A stretch of DNA of 64,000 nt from positions 127,899 through 191,898 of the forward strand of contig DMDA01000002.1 in the NCBI GenBank assembly GCA_003451595.1, in the 5' to 3' direction. This document shows, in pieces, positions 26,544 to 34,074 of this stretch (position 1 is the first letter of the stretch; each line of letters starts with the position of its first letter). Source of the stretch: Chloroflexota bacterium. Its GTDB lineage: Bacteria; Chloroflexota; Anaerolineae; Caldilineales; Caldilineaceae. The notes under the pieces were generated by a model, which searched no databases, had not been told where the DNA came from, and was given only the letters and a program-made list of their open reading frames with translations. A program made the translations under genes and the position numbers.

Positions 26544-27059
26544 ATGACGAACTTGACGACTCAGCGTGCAACCAATCACACCGCCAAACTCGATCACTTT
26601 CTCCACACTCTGCAGCAGGCAGGGTTACGGCTCACATCGCAACGGCGTGCAATCTGTGAATACCTGGCCAACACCGACCGCCATCCCTCGGCATATCAGG
26701 TCTTCGAAGCGTTGGCGACTACGCATCCCGACATCAGCCGTGCGACGGTCTACAACACGCTCAACACTTTACAGGAACTCGGCGCCATCGTTGAGCTGAG
26801 TTTTGGCTCTGACCACACGCACTACGAGACGAACCCGGAGCCACACGTCAACCTGATCTGCCTGCGCTGTCATCGGATCGTCGACTATCATGGCGACCCC
26901 GGCATCGATGCGCTGGCGCAACGTGTGTTGGCGGAGACCGGCTTCCAAACCGTCGCCGCCAAGATCGACCTGATTGGTTTCTGCGACGAGTGCCGATCAC
27001 AACGCTTGCAGGAAATCCGCGAGTTGGCGAAATCAGCGACGCGTCAGTCGCCACAATAA
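26544..27059 (+). CDS. Fur-family repressor, PerR-like
   Basis: A 171-residue regulator with an N-terminal winged helix (RLTSQRRAICEYL, SRATVYNTLNTL) and a C-terminal dimerisation domain. Two CxxC pairs, LICLRC and FCDEC, form the structural zinc site. In an alignment by eye with Bacillus PerR, the H of RHPSA (His37), the E of HYETN (position of Asp85), the H of PHVN (His91) and the D of IVDYH (Asp104, the PerR-specific residue) are kept, while His93 is Asn. It probably senses peroxide or iron and represses itself and the downstream ATPase. ATG 26544 is chosen; an adjoining TTG at 26541 is better spaced from AGAGG and remains possible. Confidence 0.85.
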   Translation: MTNLTTQRATNHTAKLDHFLHTLQQAGLRLTSQRRAICEYLANTDRHPSAYQVFEALATTHPDISRATVYNTLNTLQELGAIVELSFGSDHTHYETNPEPHVNLICLRCHRIVDYHGDPGIDALAQRVLAETGFQTVAAKIDLIGFCDECRSQRLQEIRELAKSATRQSPQ

Positions 27060-27096
27060 AAACGGTAAAAGGAAGAAAACGGTAAAGGGAAGGAAG

Positions 27097-29127
27097 ATGA
27101 CAACTTCAACGGCGCAGAGCGCAAATACCTACACGATTACGGCGCCAGGGACGCGTCCAGAGTGGCGCACCCGCGCCTTCTGGAAGGAAAACTATGAGCT
27201 TGTGCTGGCGTTAATTACGCTGGTGGCGTTACTTACGGGTTGGCTTGGCGGTGAAGTGACGGATACATTGCCGGGCTGGGGCGTCACCCTTGCAGCACTG
27301 ATCGCCTTTGGCGCTGGCGGCTATTCGGGCGTACTTGGTGCGTGGGAGCAGGCGCGCCAGGGCAAGTTCGACATCGACTTCCTGATGCTGGCCGCTGCGC
27401 TCGGCGCCGCCCTGATCGGCGAATGGACAGAGGGCGCCCTGCTGCTCTTCCTGTTCACCTTGAGCGGCGCCCTGGAGACCTACGCGATGGGGCGCACCCG
27501 CAAAGCCATCGAGTCGTTGGGCAAGCTCCGCCCCGAAACGGCACTGGTGCGGCGCGGCGCTCGTGAGGAAATCCTGTCCGTCGACCAACTGGTTGTCGGC
27601 GACGTGGTGATCGTCAAACCCGGCGACCGCCTGCCCGTGGACGGTGTCATCCTCAGCGGCGCTAGCAGCATCGATCAAAGCGCCATCACCGGCGAGAGCA
27701 TCCCTGTCAGCAAACGCCCCCATGACCAGGTTTTCGCTGGCACCATCAATGGGGGCGGTGCGCTGGAAGTCGAGGTCACCAAGCTGGCGTCGGAAAGCAC
27801 ACTCAGCCGCATCATCAACCTGGTGGCGGAGGCGCAAGAAGACGCTACGCCGACACAGCAATTTATCGACCGCTTCAGCCAGCCGTACACCTATATCGTC
27901 ATTGGCGCAACATTGCTGGCCATTGTCCTGCCACTGCTTTTCCTGCAGGAATCGTTTGATGTGACGCTCTACCGGGCGATGACCCTGTTGGTGGTCGCCA
28001 GCCCATGCGCGTTGGTGATCAGCACGCCCGCGAGTGCGCTCAGCGCCATCGCGGCTGCGGCGCGCCAGGGCGTGCTCTTCAAGGGCGGCGCCTATCTGGA
28101 ACTGCTGGGCAAGATTAACATCCTGGCCTTCGACAAAACGGGCACGCTGACGCCCGGCAAGCCTGTCGTCACCAATATTCATCCGTTGACCAATCACACC
28201 GTTGAAAACCTGCTGCGCATGGCAGCCAGCGCCGAAACGCTGAGTGAGCATCACATCGCCAAGGCGGTGATCGAAAAAGCGCAAGCATTGGGGCTGGAAC
28301 TAGAGAAGCCGATTGACTTCAAGGCGATACCGGGCGAAGGCATCATGGCGCGCTTTGCCCGCCCTGAGCATGTAGAGACAATCTACATCGGCAACGACCG
28401 TCTCTTTATGAATCAAAATATGGACCTATCGCCCGCCATCCGCATGATCGGCGCCGCGTTGCAACGACAAGGGAAAACCGTGATGCTGGTTGTGCGCCGC
28501 AGCACGGTGGAGGATACATTGGGCGCCGACCGCGACTGGGAGGTAATGGGTTATATTGCTGTGGCTGACGCTCTGCGCCCAGAAGCGGCGGCAATGGTGC
28601 GTCAACTTGAGGCCAACGGGATCGAGCGCATCGTGATGATGACAGGCGACAACCGGGCAGCAGCAAACTTTATCGCCAGCGAAGTGGGCATCCACGAAGT
28701 GCACGCTGATTTGCTGCCCGAACAAAAGCTAGAACTGATCAAGGAATTGCGCCAGCATGGCAACGTGGCAATGGTCGGCGATGGCGTGAACGATGCGCCA
28801 GCGCTGGCAACGGCCAATGTCGGCATTGCGATGGGGGCAGGCGGCACCGACGTTGCGCTGGAGACCGCCGACGTGGTGCTGATGTCGAGCAACCTGGCCA
28901 TGTTGCCCTTCGCCTTGCAATTGAGCCGTCGCGCCAACCGCATTATTCGACAAAATGTCGTCTTCTCTGTCAGTGTCATCATCTTTCTGGTGTTGGCGAC
29001 AATCTTGCTGCCGATTTTCTTTGAGGGCTTCTTGCTGCCGTTGCCGCTCGGCGTCGTGGGGCATGAAGGCAGCACGCTGATCGTTGTGGCCAATGGGCTG
29101 CGGCTGCTCCGCATGCGTCCCCGATAA
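27097..29127 (+). CDS. P1B-4-type metal-transporting ATPase (CoaT/PfeT-like)
   Basis: A 676-residue heavy-metal efflux ATPase without N-terminal metal-binding domain. Motifs in order: TGES (198-201, actuator), SPC (302-304, membrane metal site), DKTGT (346-350, phosphorylated Asp346), GDGVNDAP in the ATP-binding domain, and HEGST in the last helix. SPC plus HEG(G/S)T defines subgroup P1B-4, whose members export Co2+ or Fe2+; Bacillus PfeT is such an iron exporter controlled by PerR, which matches the regulator here. The usual HP dipeptide of the nucleotide domain reads SEHH. ATG 27097 has AAGGGAAGGA upstream, 37 bases after the regulator. Confidence 0.92.
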   Translation: MTTSTAQSANTYTITAPGTRPEWRTRAFWKENYELVLALITLVALLTGWLGGEVTDTLPGWGVTLAALIAFGAGGYSGVLGAWEQARQGKFDIDFLMLAAALGAALIGEWTEGALLLFLFTLSGALETYAMGRTRKAIESLGKLRPETALVRRGAREEILSVDQLVVGDVVIVKPGDRLPVDGVILSGASSIDQSAITGESIPVSKRPHDQVFAGTINGGGALEVEVTKLASESTLSRIINLVAEAQEDATPTQQFIDRFSQPYTYIVIGATLLAIVLPLLFLQESFDVTLYRAMTLLVVASPCALVISTPASALSAIAAAARQGVLFKGGAYLELLGKINILAFDKTGTLTPGKPVVTNIHPLTNHTVENLLRMAASAETLSEHHIAKAVIEKAQALGLELEKPIDFKAIPGEGIMARFARPEHVETIYIGNDRLFMNQNMDLSPAIRMIGAALQRQGKTVMLVVRRSTVEDTLGADRDWEVMGYIAVADALRPEAAAMVRQLEANGIERIVMMTGDNRAAANFIASEVGIHEVHADLLPEQKLELIKELRQHGNVAMVGDGVNDAPALATANVGIAMGAGGTDVALETADVVLMSSNLAMLPFALQLSRRANRIIRQNVVFSVSVIIFLVLATILLPIFFEGFLLPLPLGVVGHEGSTLIVVANGLRLLRMRPR

Positions 29128-29136
29128 GGGATGGAC

Positions 29137-29179
29137 CTCCCGTCATGCGTCACGCTTGCTGCGTGGCGCATGACGGGAG
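29137..29179. terminator. 19-bp hairpin between convergent genes
   Basis: CTCCCGTCATGCGTCACGC and its complement with one G-T pair, five-base loop. It separates the P1B-4 ATPase gene from the BNR protein gene. No T-run, but the stem is very stable. Confidence 0.65.
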
Positions 29180-29209
29180 CGTGGCATCTTGCGCGTCACG
29201 GCTTACGCG

Positions 29210-30478
29210 CTAGTCATCCTCTTCAATGTGATAGATGAAAACGCCCTCATCTGCAGTGTTGACCCACAGCATATCGGGGTTGGAATCGGTGAGCAGCAGA
29301 CTCACAAGGTTCTCGTTGCCAAACGCCGTCTTGCTGGTCTTTGCCCACATCTTGCCGTTGAGCGCCTTTTCGTAGAGTCCCCGTGTTGTTGCAAGATAGA
29401 GTTTGCCGTTGAACGCATAGGTCAGATCGTTGAGATTGCCAGCGCTGGCAAGCGAACTCAGGCCACGATTGGTTAGCCCCCAATTGATGCCAAAATCTGT
29501 CGTTGCCCAGACGCCATTGCCAGCGACCATCCACACAGCGCCTGCCTGTCTCAACTGCGCAACCACCACGCGCAAGGCTTCCGGCGCCCGATTCGGATCG
29601 GTGATGTTCGCCCAAGTCTTCCCTTCGTCACCTGAAAAGGCGATGACGCCCATGCCGCTAGCGTCCACGCCGACAGCGTAAATTTGCTGCCAGTGCGGTT
29701 GCGTTGGAGGCGGATCGCCGACGAGCGAAGCGGATGCCATATCCACCACGCGATAGGTTGTCCACAACTGCGCAGCCGAATTATCGGGCATCTCAACCCA
29801 ACTCAGGCCGCCGTCCTCGCTCAGATAAAGCATTGTGCAGTCAGCGGCGAAGAGGCGATACGGGTTTGTGGGATCGATCAGAAGCGGACGCAGATTGATG
29901 CCAGTCGGCATCTCGTCCCAGGTGTAGCCACCGTCCAGCGACTGGTAGAACGGTTCGTTCGAGGCCGCCGGATCGCTGCAATCGGCGCCGCGACCGCTAT
30001 AGAGCACATCAGGATCGGCGGCGCTCATCAAAAAGTCATCCACTTCAAGCTGCGAACGGACCAAGAACCAGATGCGCCCATCGTTGTCTGACCGATAGAG
30101 TGAGCCGTTGCTGGTGAAGGCATAAATTGTTGGGCTGAGGCGATCGCCGATCACCTTCTCGATCTCGTGTGGATAGATCATCGCCTTGTTCGACGCTACG
30201 ACTGGCGTCGGCGCCGGCGCTGGTGGCAGCGGGCGCGGTGGCGCCGGTGGCCGTGGCGGAACCGGACTGGGCAACGGGCTGGGCGGCGGCGGCACGGTGC
30301 CGGGCGGCCGCTGCAGCGCCATCACGGAATTCTGGTCAAAGGCGCCTGCTGACAAGAATGTATCGGCAAACGACGCTTCGACAGTGCTGCCAGCGGCTGA
30401 CATGACCACGGTTGGAATCAACACCAGGGCAAGGATCAACGCGGGCAGGAGAAGCAAAGTTCTTGACAAAGAACGCAT
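29210..30478 (-). CDS. Secreted BNR/Asp-box beta-propeller protein
   Basis: A 422-residue exported protein. The signal peptide (MRSLSRTLLLLPALIL, cleavage near residue 28) is followed by a Pro-rich linker (about residues 55-90) and a propeller with at least five Asp-box repeats: SNDGRIW-like, SLDGGYTW, SEDGGLSW, SGDEGKTW and TTDFGINW. Such propellers occur in sialidases and in Ycf48/VPS10-like proteins; catalytic residues of a sialidase are not evident, so a binding or monitoring role is more likely. ATG 30478 has AGGAGGA seven bases upstream. Single gene, divergent from def. Confidence 0.8.
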   Translation of the reverse strand: MRSLSRTLLLLPALILALVLIPTVVMSAAGSTVEASFADTFLSAGAFDQNSVMALQRPPGTVPPPPSPLPSPVPPRPPAPPRPLPPAPAPTPVVASNKAMIYPHEIEKVIGDRLSPTIYAFTSNGSLYRSDNDGRIWFLVRSQLEVDDFLMSAADPDVLYSGRGADCSDPAASNEPFYQSLDGGYTWDEMPTGINLRPLLIDPTNPYRLFAADCTMLYLSEDGGLSWVEMPDNSAAQLWTTYRVVDMASASLVGDPPPTQPHWQQIYAVGVDASGMGVIAFSGDEGKTWANITDPNRAPEALRVVVAQLRQAGAVWMVAGNGVWATTDFGINWGLTNRGLSSLASAGNLNDLTYAFNGKLYLATTRGLYEKALNGKMWAKTSKTAFGNENLVSLLLTDSNPDMLWVNTADEGVFIYHIEEDD

Positions 30479-30655
30479 AGAAATCCTCCTGAACGGGTTC
30501 ACGAACACGATAGACTGAAGAAGCTGTACGCTCACGACGGATTTGGCGCCACACTACCGTCAGCTTTGCGCAGCACATTCGTCAACGATGACGGATGATG
30601 CGCCGGAAAAGTAACGCTGATTTCCGTCAACAAAACCTCAACAAAACCAGAGTGT

Positions 30656-30684
30656 TTGACAAAGCGCCTCAAAGCCTCTACCAT
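30656..30684 (+). promoter_or_regulatory. Promoter of def
   Basis: Perfect TTGACA, 17-base spacer, TACCAT. It implies a leader of about 135 bases containing a GC hairpin and a tandem repeat. Confidence 0.65.
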
Positions 30685-30729
30685 GCAACCCGAAACAATC
30701 AGAGCGAGTAGCGTTGAGAAGCTGCACCA

Positions 30730-30757
30730 CCCAGTGGGGGAAACGCCCCCCGGTGGG
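30730..30757 (+). other. GC-rich hairpin in the def leader
   Basis: CCCA...GGGGG-AAACG-CCCCC...TGGG folds with an internal mismatch and a small loop. No T-run follows. It could affect transcript stability or act in attenuation. Confidence 0.45.
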
Positions 30758-30780
30758 AAAATCAGAAGCCCCCCACGTTA

Positions 30781-30819
30781 GAATTTGAGGGTCAGAATTT
30801 GAGGGTCAGAGTTTGAGGG
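30781..30819 (+). repeat. 14-bp tandem repeat containing the def ribosome site
   Basis: GAATTTGAGGGTCA occurs twice (30781, 30795) and a third partial copy GAGTTTGAGGG at 30809 supplies the GAGGG that lies six bases before the def ATG. Confidence 0.85.
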
Positions 30820-30825
30820 AAACGT

Positions 30826-31392
30826 ATGGCATTGCTAGAGATTGTGACAGTGGACGGGCCTGACTACGAGGTGTTGCTCAAGAACACGCAACGCGTACGC
30901 GACTTTGGCCCCGCTCTGCACAAGTTATTGGATGATATGTTGGAGACAATGCGCGCGGCGCCCGGCGTCGGGCTAGCCGCACCGCAAGTCGGCGTCAGCC
31001 AGCGCGTCACCGTGATCGAGTACCCGGAAGACGAGGATGACCCCGACAACACCAAGCGCGTCTATGAACTGATCAACCCAGAGATCATCAAGAAGCGCGG
31101 CGCCGAGGTCGGTCAGGAGGGTTGCCTGAGTATTCCAGGTTTGGCGGCTGACGTAGAACGGGCAACCCACGTCGTCGTCAAGGCGCAGGATCGCTACGGC
31201 AAAGAAATCCGCATCAAAGCCTACGACTGGCTAGCGCGCATCTTTCAACACGAGATCGATCATCTCCACGGCATATTGATGACCGACAAGGCGCAGAAGG
31301 TCTATCGGCTGGTCAAGGCAGAGGATGGTGAAATCGACGCTGTGCCTATTGACGAGATTCCCGATTTTCATCGACAGGCGCAAGTTGCCTAA
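30826..31392 (+). CDS. def: Peptide deformylase
   Basis: A 188-residue metalloenzyme that removes the formyl group from new proteins. All three signatures are intact: GVGLAAPQ (47-54), EGCLSIPG with the metal ligand Cys100, and HEIDHLHG with His142, Glu143 and His146. Length is usual for type I. The matching formyltransferase gene fmt lies 6 kb downstream, separated by the RodZ-like gene and the vWA triad, rather than adjacent as in many bacteria. The ribosome site is the last unit of a tandem repeat. Confidence 0.96.
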   Translation: MALLEIVTVDGPDYEVLLKNTQRVRDFGPALHKLLDDMLETMRAAPGVGLAAPQVGVSQRVTVIEYPEDEDDPDNTKRVYELINPEIIKKRGAEVGQEGCLSIPGLAADVERATHVVVKAQDRYGKEIRIKAYDWLARIFQHEIDHLHGILMTDKAQKVYRLVKAEDGEIDAVPIDEIPDFHRQAQVA

Positions 31393-31437
31393 GCGCCTCT
31401 ACGATTCCTTATAGACAACATAAATAGACTTTGCTCA

Positions 31438-31468
31438 TCTTCCCGGAAGCTCAGAGCTTCCGGGAAGA
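31438..31468. repeat. Perfect 15-bp palindrome, one-base loop
   Basis: TCTTCCCGGAAGCTC-A-GAGCTTCCGGGAAGA. No T-run. Comparable in design to the palindrome at 5287-5317 but of different sequence. Confidence 0.75.
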
Positions 31469-31537
31469 TATCGGATGTACGATGTTTGATTGTGCTATCT
31501 ATTAGACACTGACGCCCTACCTCCTGGCGCGGTCAAC

Positions 31538-31572
31538 AAGAAAGCGAGATGGGGTTGCCATCTCGCTTTCTT
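31538..31572. terminator. Bidirectional terminator between def and the RodZ-like gene
   Basis: AAGAAAGCGAGATGG pairs perfectly with CCATCTCGCTTTCTT across a five-base loop, with T-rich sequence on the far side of each strand. Confidence 0.8.
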
Positions 31573-31645
31573 ATTGCATAACAGGAGTGCTTCGCGTGCA
31601 TTGGGTGGTGCGCATGCTCTCCAATGCACACATGATGGTCACCCA

Positions 31646-32878
31646 TTACGGCGTCGCCTGTGGCGACGCTTCGACGACAGGGATGTCTGCAGGCGGATTG
31701 TTCACCAATTGCGCAAAAATCCACGCGCCGCTTTCGAGTTGGAACCACGTCCCATCGGCCGTCTGACCGACAATCTTTACCTCTTCGCCCTCAGCCGCCG
31801 CACCCACGATCGCCGCCTCAGTCGAGGGTGACTGTCGCAAATTGGCGGCAGTGATTACGGTCGCTGGCGCCGCTTCGGCAGCAGGCGCCGCAACCTCGAC
31901 TACCACTTGTGGCGTGGGCGTTGGCAACAGGGCCGCCAGACTGATCGCCGGCGCCTGCTCTGTTGTCCCTGGCGTTGTTGCGACGCTCTGCGGCGTCGGC
32001 TCGCTCGCCAACGCGGGTGCGCCAACAGCACCATCACCAACCGCCGCGCTGTCAGTGACGGCTGGCGTCGCAACATCACTCGCAACATCAGCGGCGGCTG
32101 GCGTCGCAACATCACTCGCAACATCAGCGGCGGCTGGCGTCGCATTGACATTGGCGTCGTTGACAACGACAGGTGGGGCGACTAGATTCTCCGGCAAGGC
32201 TGCTGCACCATCGCGTGCAGCGACGACAGGCGTCGGGGCAGGCTGCTGCCAGAGCGCGATCTGCGACTGAGCGGCAGCAATGCCTTCTTCAATTTGGGCG
32301 CCAAACTGGGTAACCGACCACCAGACCAGACCGGCCAACACAGCAATCGCCAATACGACTACAAACGGCAATAGATTGATGCGACGTGGCGCTTCGAGTT
32401 CCGCCGTTTCTTCATGCAGCGCCACATCTTTCGGGCGATAATCGACAGCGCGTTCCGGTGGCAAGGGCGAACCAGCGCTGGTGTCGGCCAATACCGCTGC
32501 CAGCGATTCATCAGCGATGGCCCGTCGCCGCTCAATCATTTCAGTCGGTTCAAGTCCCAGATAGGTGGAGTAATTGCGCAGAAAGCCACGCCCTACCACC
32601 TCGCCGGGCAACAAGTCCCACTCATCAGATTCCAGCGCGGCCAGGTATTTCTGGCGGATGCGCGTGGCGACTTCTGCTTCGGCCAGCGTCACGCCCATCG
32701 CTTCACGCCGTTCGCGCAGGATCGGGCCGGTTGTGGCGCTCCCACTCTGGACGCCCGCGCGCCCGCCTTTGCCGCGCTCTGCTCTCGTTGGCGCTTCTGC
32801 GTTCGTGGGTTTCCGTGAATTGTATGTCAGCATATCCGCTGCGTATTCCATTGCCTTTACGTCCGAGCGACTGGACAT
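31646..32878 (-). CDS. RodZ-like HTH membrane protein with C-terminal SH3b domain
   Basis: A 410-residue protein. An N-terminal HTH of the RodZ/HTH_25 type (LRERREAMGVTLAEAEVATR..., about residues 54-115), one membrane helix (about 163-185, NLLPFVVVLAIAVLAGLVWW split region), an Ala/Pro/Thr/Val-rich external linker of about 150 residues with a repeated ATPAAADVASDV unit, and a C-terminal SH3b-like domain (TAANLRQSPSTEAAIVG... GTWFQLESGAWIF). RodZ links MreB to the envelope; the SH3b suggests peptidoglycan contact. ATG 32878 has GGAGG five bases upstream. It has a strong promoter at 32960-32988. Confidence 0.8.
   Translation of the reverse strand: MSSRSDVKAMEYAADMLTYNSRKPTNAEAPTRAERGKGGRAGVQSGSATTGPILRERREAMGVTLAEAEVATRIRQKYLAALESDEWDLLPGEVVGRGFLRNYSTYLGLEPTEMIERRRAIADESLAAVLADTSAGSPLPPERAVDYRPKDVALHEETAELEAPRRINLLPFVVVLAIAVLAGLVWWSVTQFGAQIEEGIAAAQSQIALWQQPAPTPVVAARDGAAALPENLVAPPVVVNDANVNATPAAADVASDVATPAAADVASDVATPAVTDSAAVGDGAVGAPALASEPTPQSVATTPGTTEQAPAISLAALLPTPTPQVVVEVAAPAAEAAPATVITAANLRQSPSTEAAIVGAAAEGEEVKIVGQTADGTWFQLESGAWIFAQLVNNPPADIPVVEASPQATP
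32060..32145. repeat. 36-bp in-frame tandem repeat inside the RodZ-like gene
   Basis: Two exact 36-base copies (32060, 32096) plus a partial third encode a duplicated 12-residue unit ATPAAADVASDV in the extracellular linker. Confidence 0.9.
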
Positions 32879-32910
32879 CTTTGCCTCCATTATTGGCGGC
32901 TCGGAGACTG

Positions 32911-32928
32911 GTACACGAACGTGTGTAC
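32911..32928. promoter_or_regulatory. Palindrome in the leader of the RodZ-like gene
   Basis: GTACAC-GAACGT-GTGTAC, perfect six-base arms, 33 bases before the start codon. It is a possible operator or mRNA hairpin. Confidence 0.35.
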
Positions 32929-32959
32929 ATCTGCAACCTTACGGCGCTACAGCTCTGCA

Positions 32960-32988
32960 AGTCTAGCCTGCCGCACACCCTTTGTCAA
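32960..32988 (-). promoter_or_regulatory. Promoter of the RodZ-like gene
   Basis: On the minus strand perfect TTGACA, 17-base spacer, TAGACT: the same -35/-10 combination as the Fur-like regulator's promoter. Confidence 0.8.
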
Positions 32989-33155
32989 CTCTACGCGCGC
33001 TTGCCAGCCTGCACGCGTGTGAGTTAAACGCCACCATCCAGCGTCTGGTTCCTACGCCATGCGTGCGAACACCCTACGTCACATTTTTGTTGCGGTGGCG
33101 CCTGTGAAACAATCACGCGCAGCGGTGCGTATTGATGGCGAGCGATCGGTTCATG

Positions 33156-33195
33156 TCAGACACAGCGCATCAGACACAGCGCATCAGACACAGCG
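33156..33195 (+). repeat. 14-bp tandem repeat before the vWA gene
   Basis: TCAGACACAGCGCA at 33156 and 33170 and a truncated copy at 33184, ending just before the AAAGGA ribosome site of the vWA gene. Upstream of it, 32989-33155 shows no gene or clear promoter. Confidence 0.85.
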
Positions 33196-33207
33196 AAAGG
33201 AACTACG

Positions 33208-34047
33208 ATGCCCTATCAAGCCGAAATCAGCCGCACGAACCCCTCGTGCTTTCTCTTTCTCATCGACCAAAGCGGCTCCATGCAAGACCCCTTTGCCGGC
33301 GGCGAAAGCAGCCGACGCAAGGCTGATCTTCTGGCGGATGCCATCAATCGCTTGCTGCAGAACCTGGTGATCAAGTGCGCCAAGGAAGAAGGCATTCGCG
33401 ACTACTTTTACGTCGGCGTGATCGGCTACGGTGAACGAGTCGGCCCGGCGTTGAGCGGACAGTTGGCTGGCCGCGATCTGGCGCCGATCAGCGACATTGG
33501 CAACCTGCCTGCACGCATCGAAGAGCGCAAAAAGAAAGTGGAGGATGGCGCTGGCGGGCTGGTCGAACAGACGATCCGCTTCCCGATCTGGTTCGATCCG
33601 ATCTGCCATGGCGCGACGCCGATGGCGCAGGCGCTTACACTGGCGCACGATGTCCTGGCGCGCTGGCTGCCGCACCACCCGGACAGTTTTCCTCCCATCG
33701 TCATCAATATTAGCGATGGTGAGGCCACCGACGGCGATCCCTCTATCGCAGCGGACGCCTTGCGTAGCCTGGCCACCAGCGATGGCAACGTGCTGCTTTT
33801 CAATGTGCATCTCTCGGCCAAGGGCGCCAGACCCATCGAGTTTCCTGCCAGGCCCGATGCTCTGCCCGACGAGCACGCCCGGCTCATGTTCGATCTGTCC
33901 AGCCCACTAACGCCGGCGATGCGCACCATTGCGCAACAAGAGGGCTTTGTCGTCGAGGAAGGCGCTCGTGGCTTCGTCTTCAATGCCGACATGGTCTCCG
34001 TGATCAAGTTCCTTGACATCGGCACGCGGCCGAGCAATTTGCGGTAG
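33208..34047 (+). CDS. vWA-domain protein, TerY/YegL type
   Basis: A 279-residue cytoplasmic protein made of one von Willebrand A domain. The metal-ion-dependent adhesion site is complete: DQSGSM (Asp20, Ser22, Ser24), Thr137 in GATPMAQA and Asp170 in ISDGEATD. Such domains bind a partner through a bridging metal. It heads a three-gene set with a PP2C-like phosphatase and a kinase-like protein, the order seen for E. coli yegL, yegK and yegI relatives (TerY-P triad). ATG 33208 has AAAGGA upstream. It is somewhat longer than YegL. Confidence 0.88.
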   Translation: MPYQAEISRTNPSCFLFLIDQSGSMQDPFAGGESSRRKADLLADAINRLLQNLVIKCAKEEGIRDYFYVGVIGYGERVGPALSGQLAGRDLAPISDIGNLPARIEERKKKVEDGAGGLVEQTIRFPIWFDPICHGATPMAQALTLAHDVLARWLPHHPDSFPPIVINISDGEATDGDPSIAADALRSLATSDGNVLLFNVHLSAKGARPIEFPARPDALPDEHARLMFDLSSPLTPAMRTIAQQEGFVVEEGARGFVFNADMVSVIKFLDIGTRPSNLR

Positions 34048-34074
34048 GAGGGGCGAAGAGCGAGGAGAGTTGAC

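Noticed and set aside
27229..28284. 351-codon minus-strand frame within the P1B-4 ATPase gene
   Set aside because: Shadow of a gene whose motifs are all intact.
32041..32150. Repeat that could be mistaken for a CRISPR array
   Set aside because: The two 36-bp units are directly adjacent with no spacers and encode a repeated peptide in frame.
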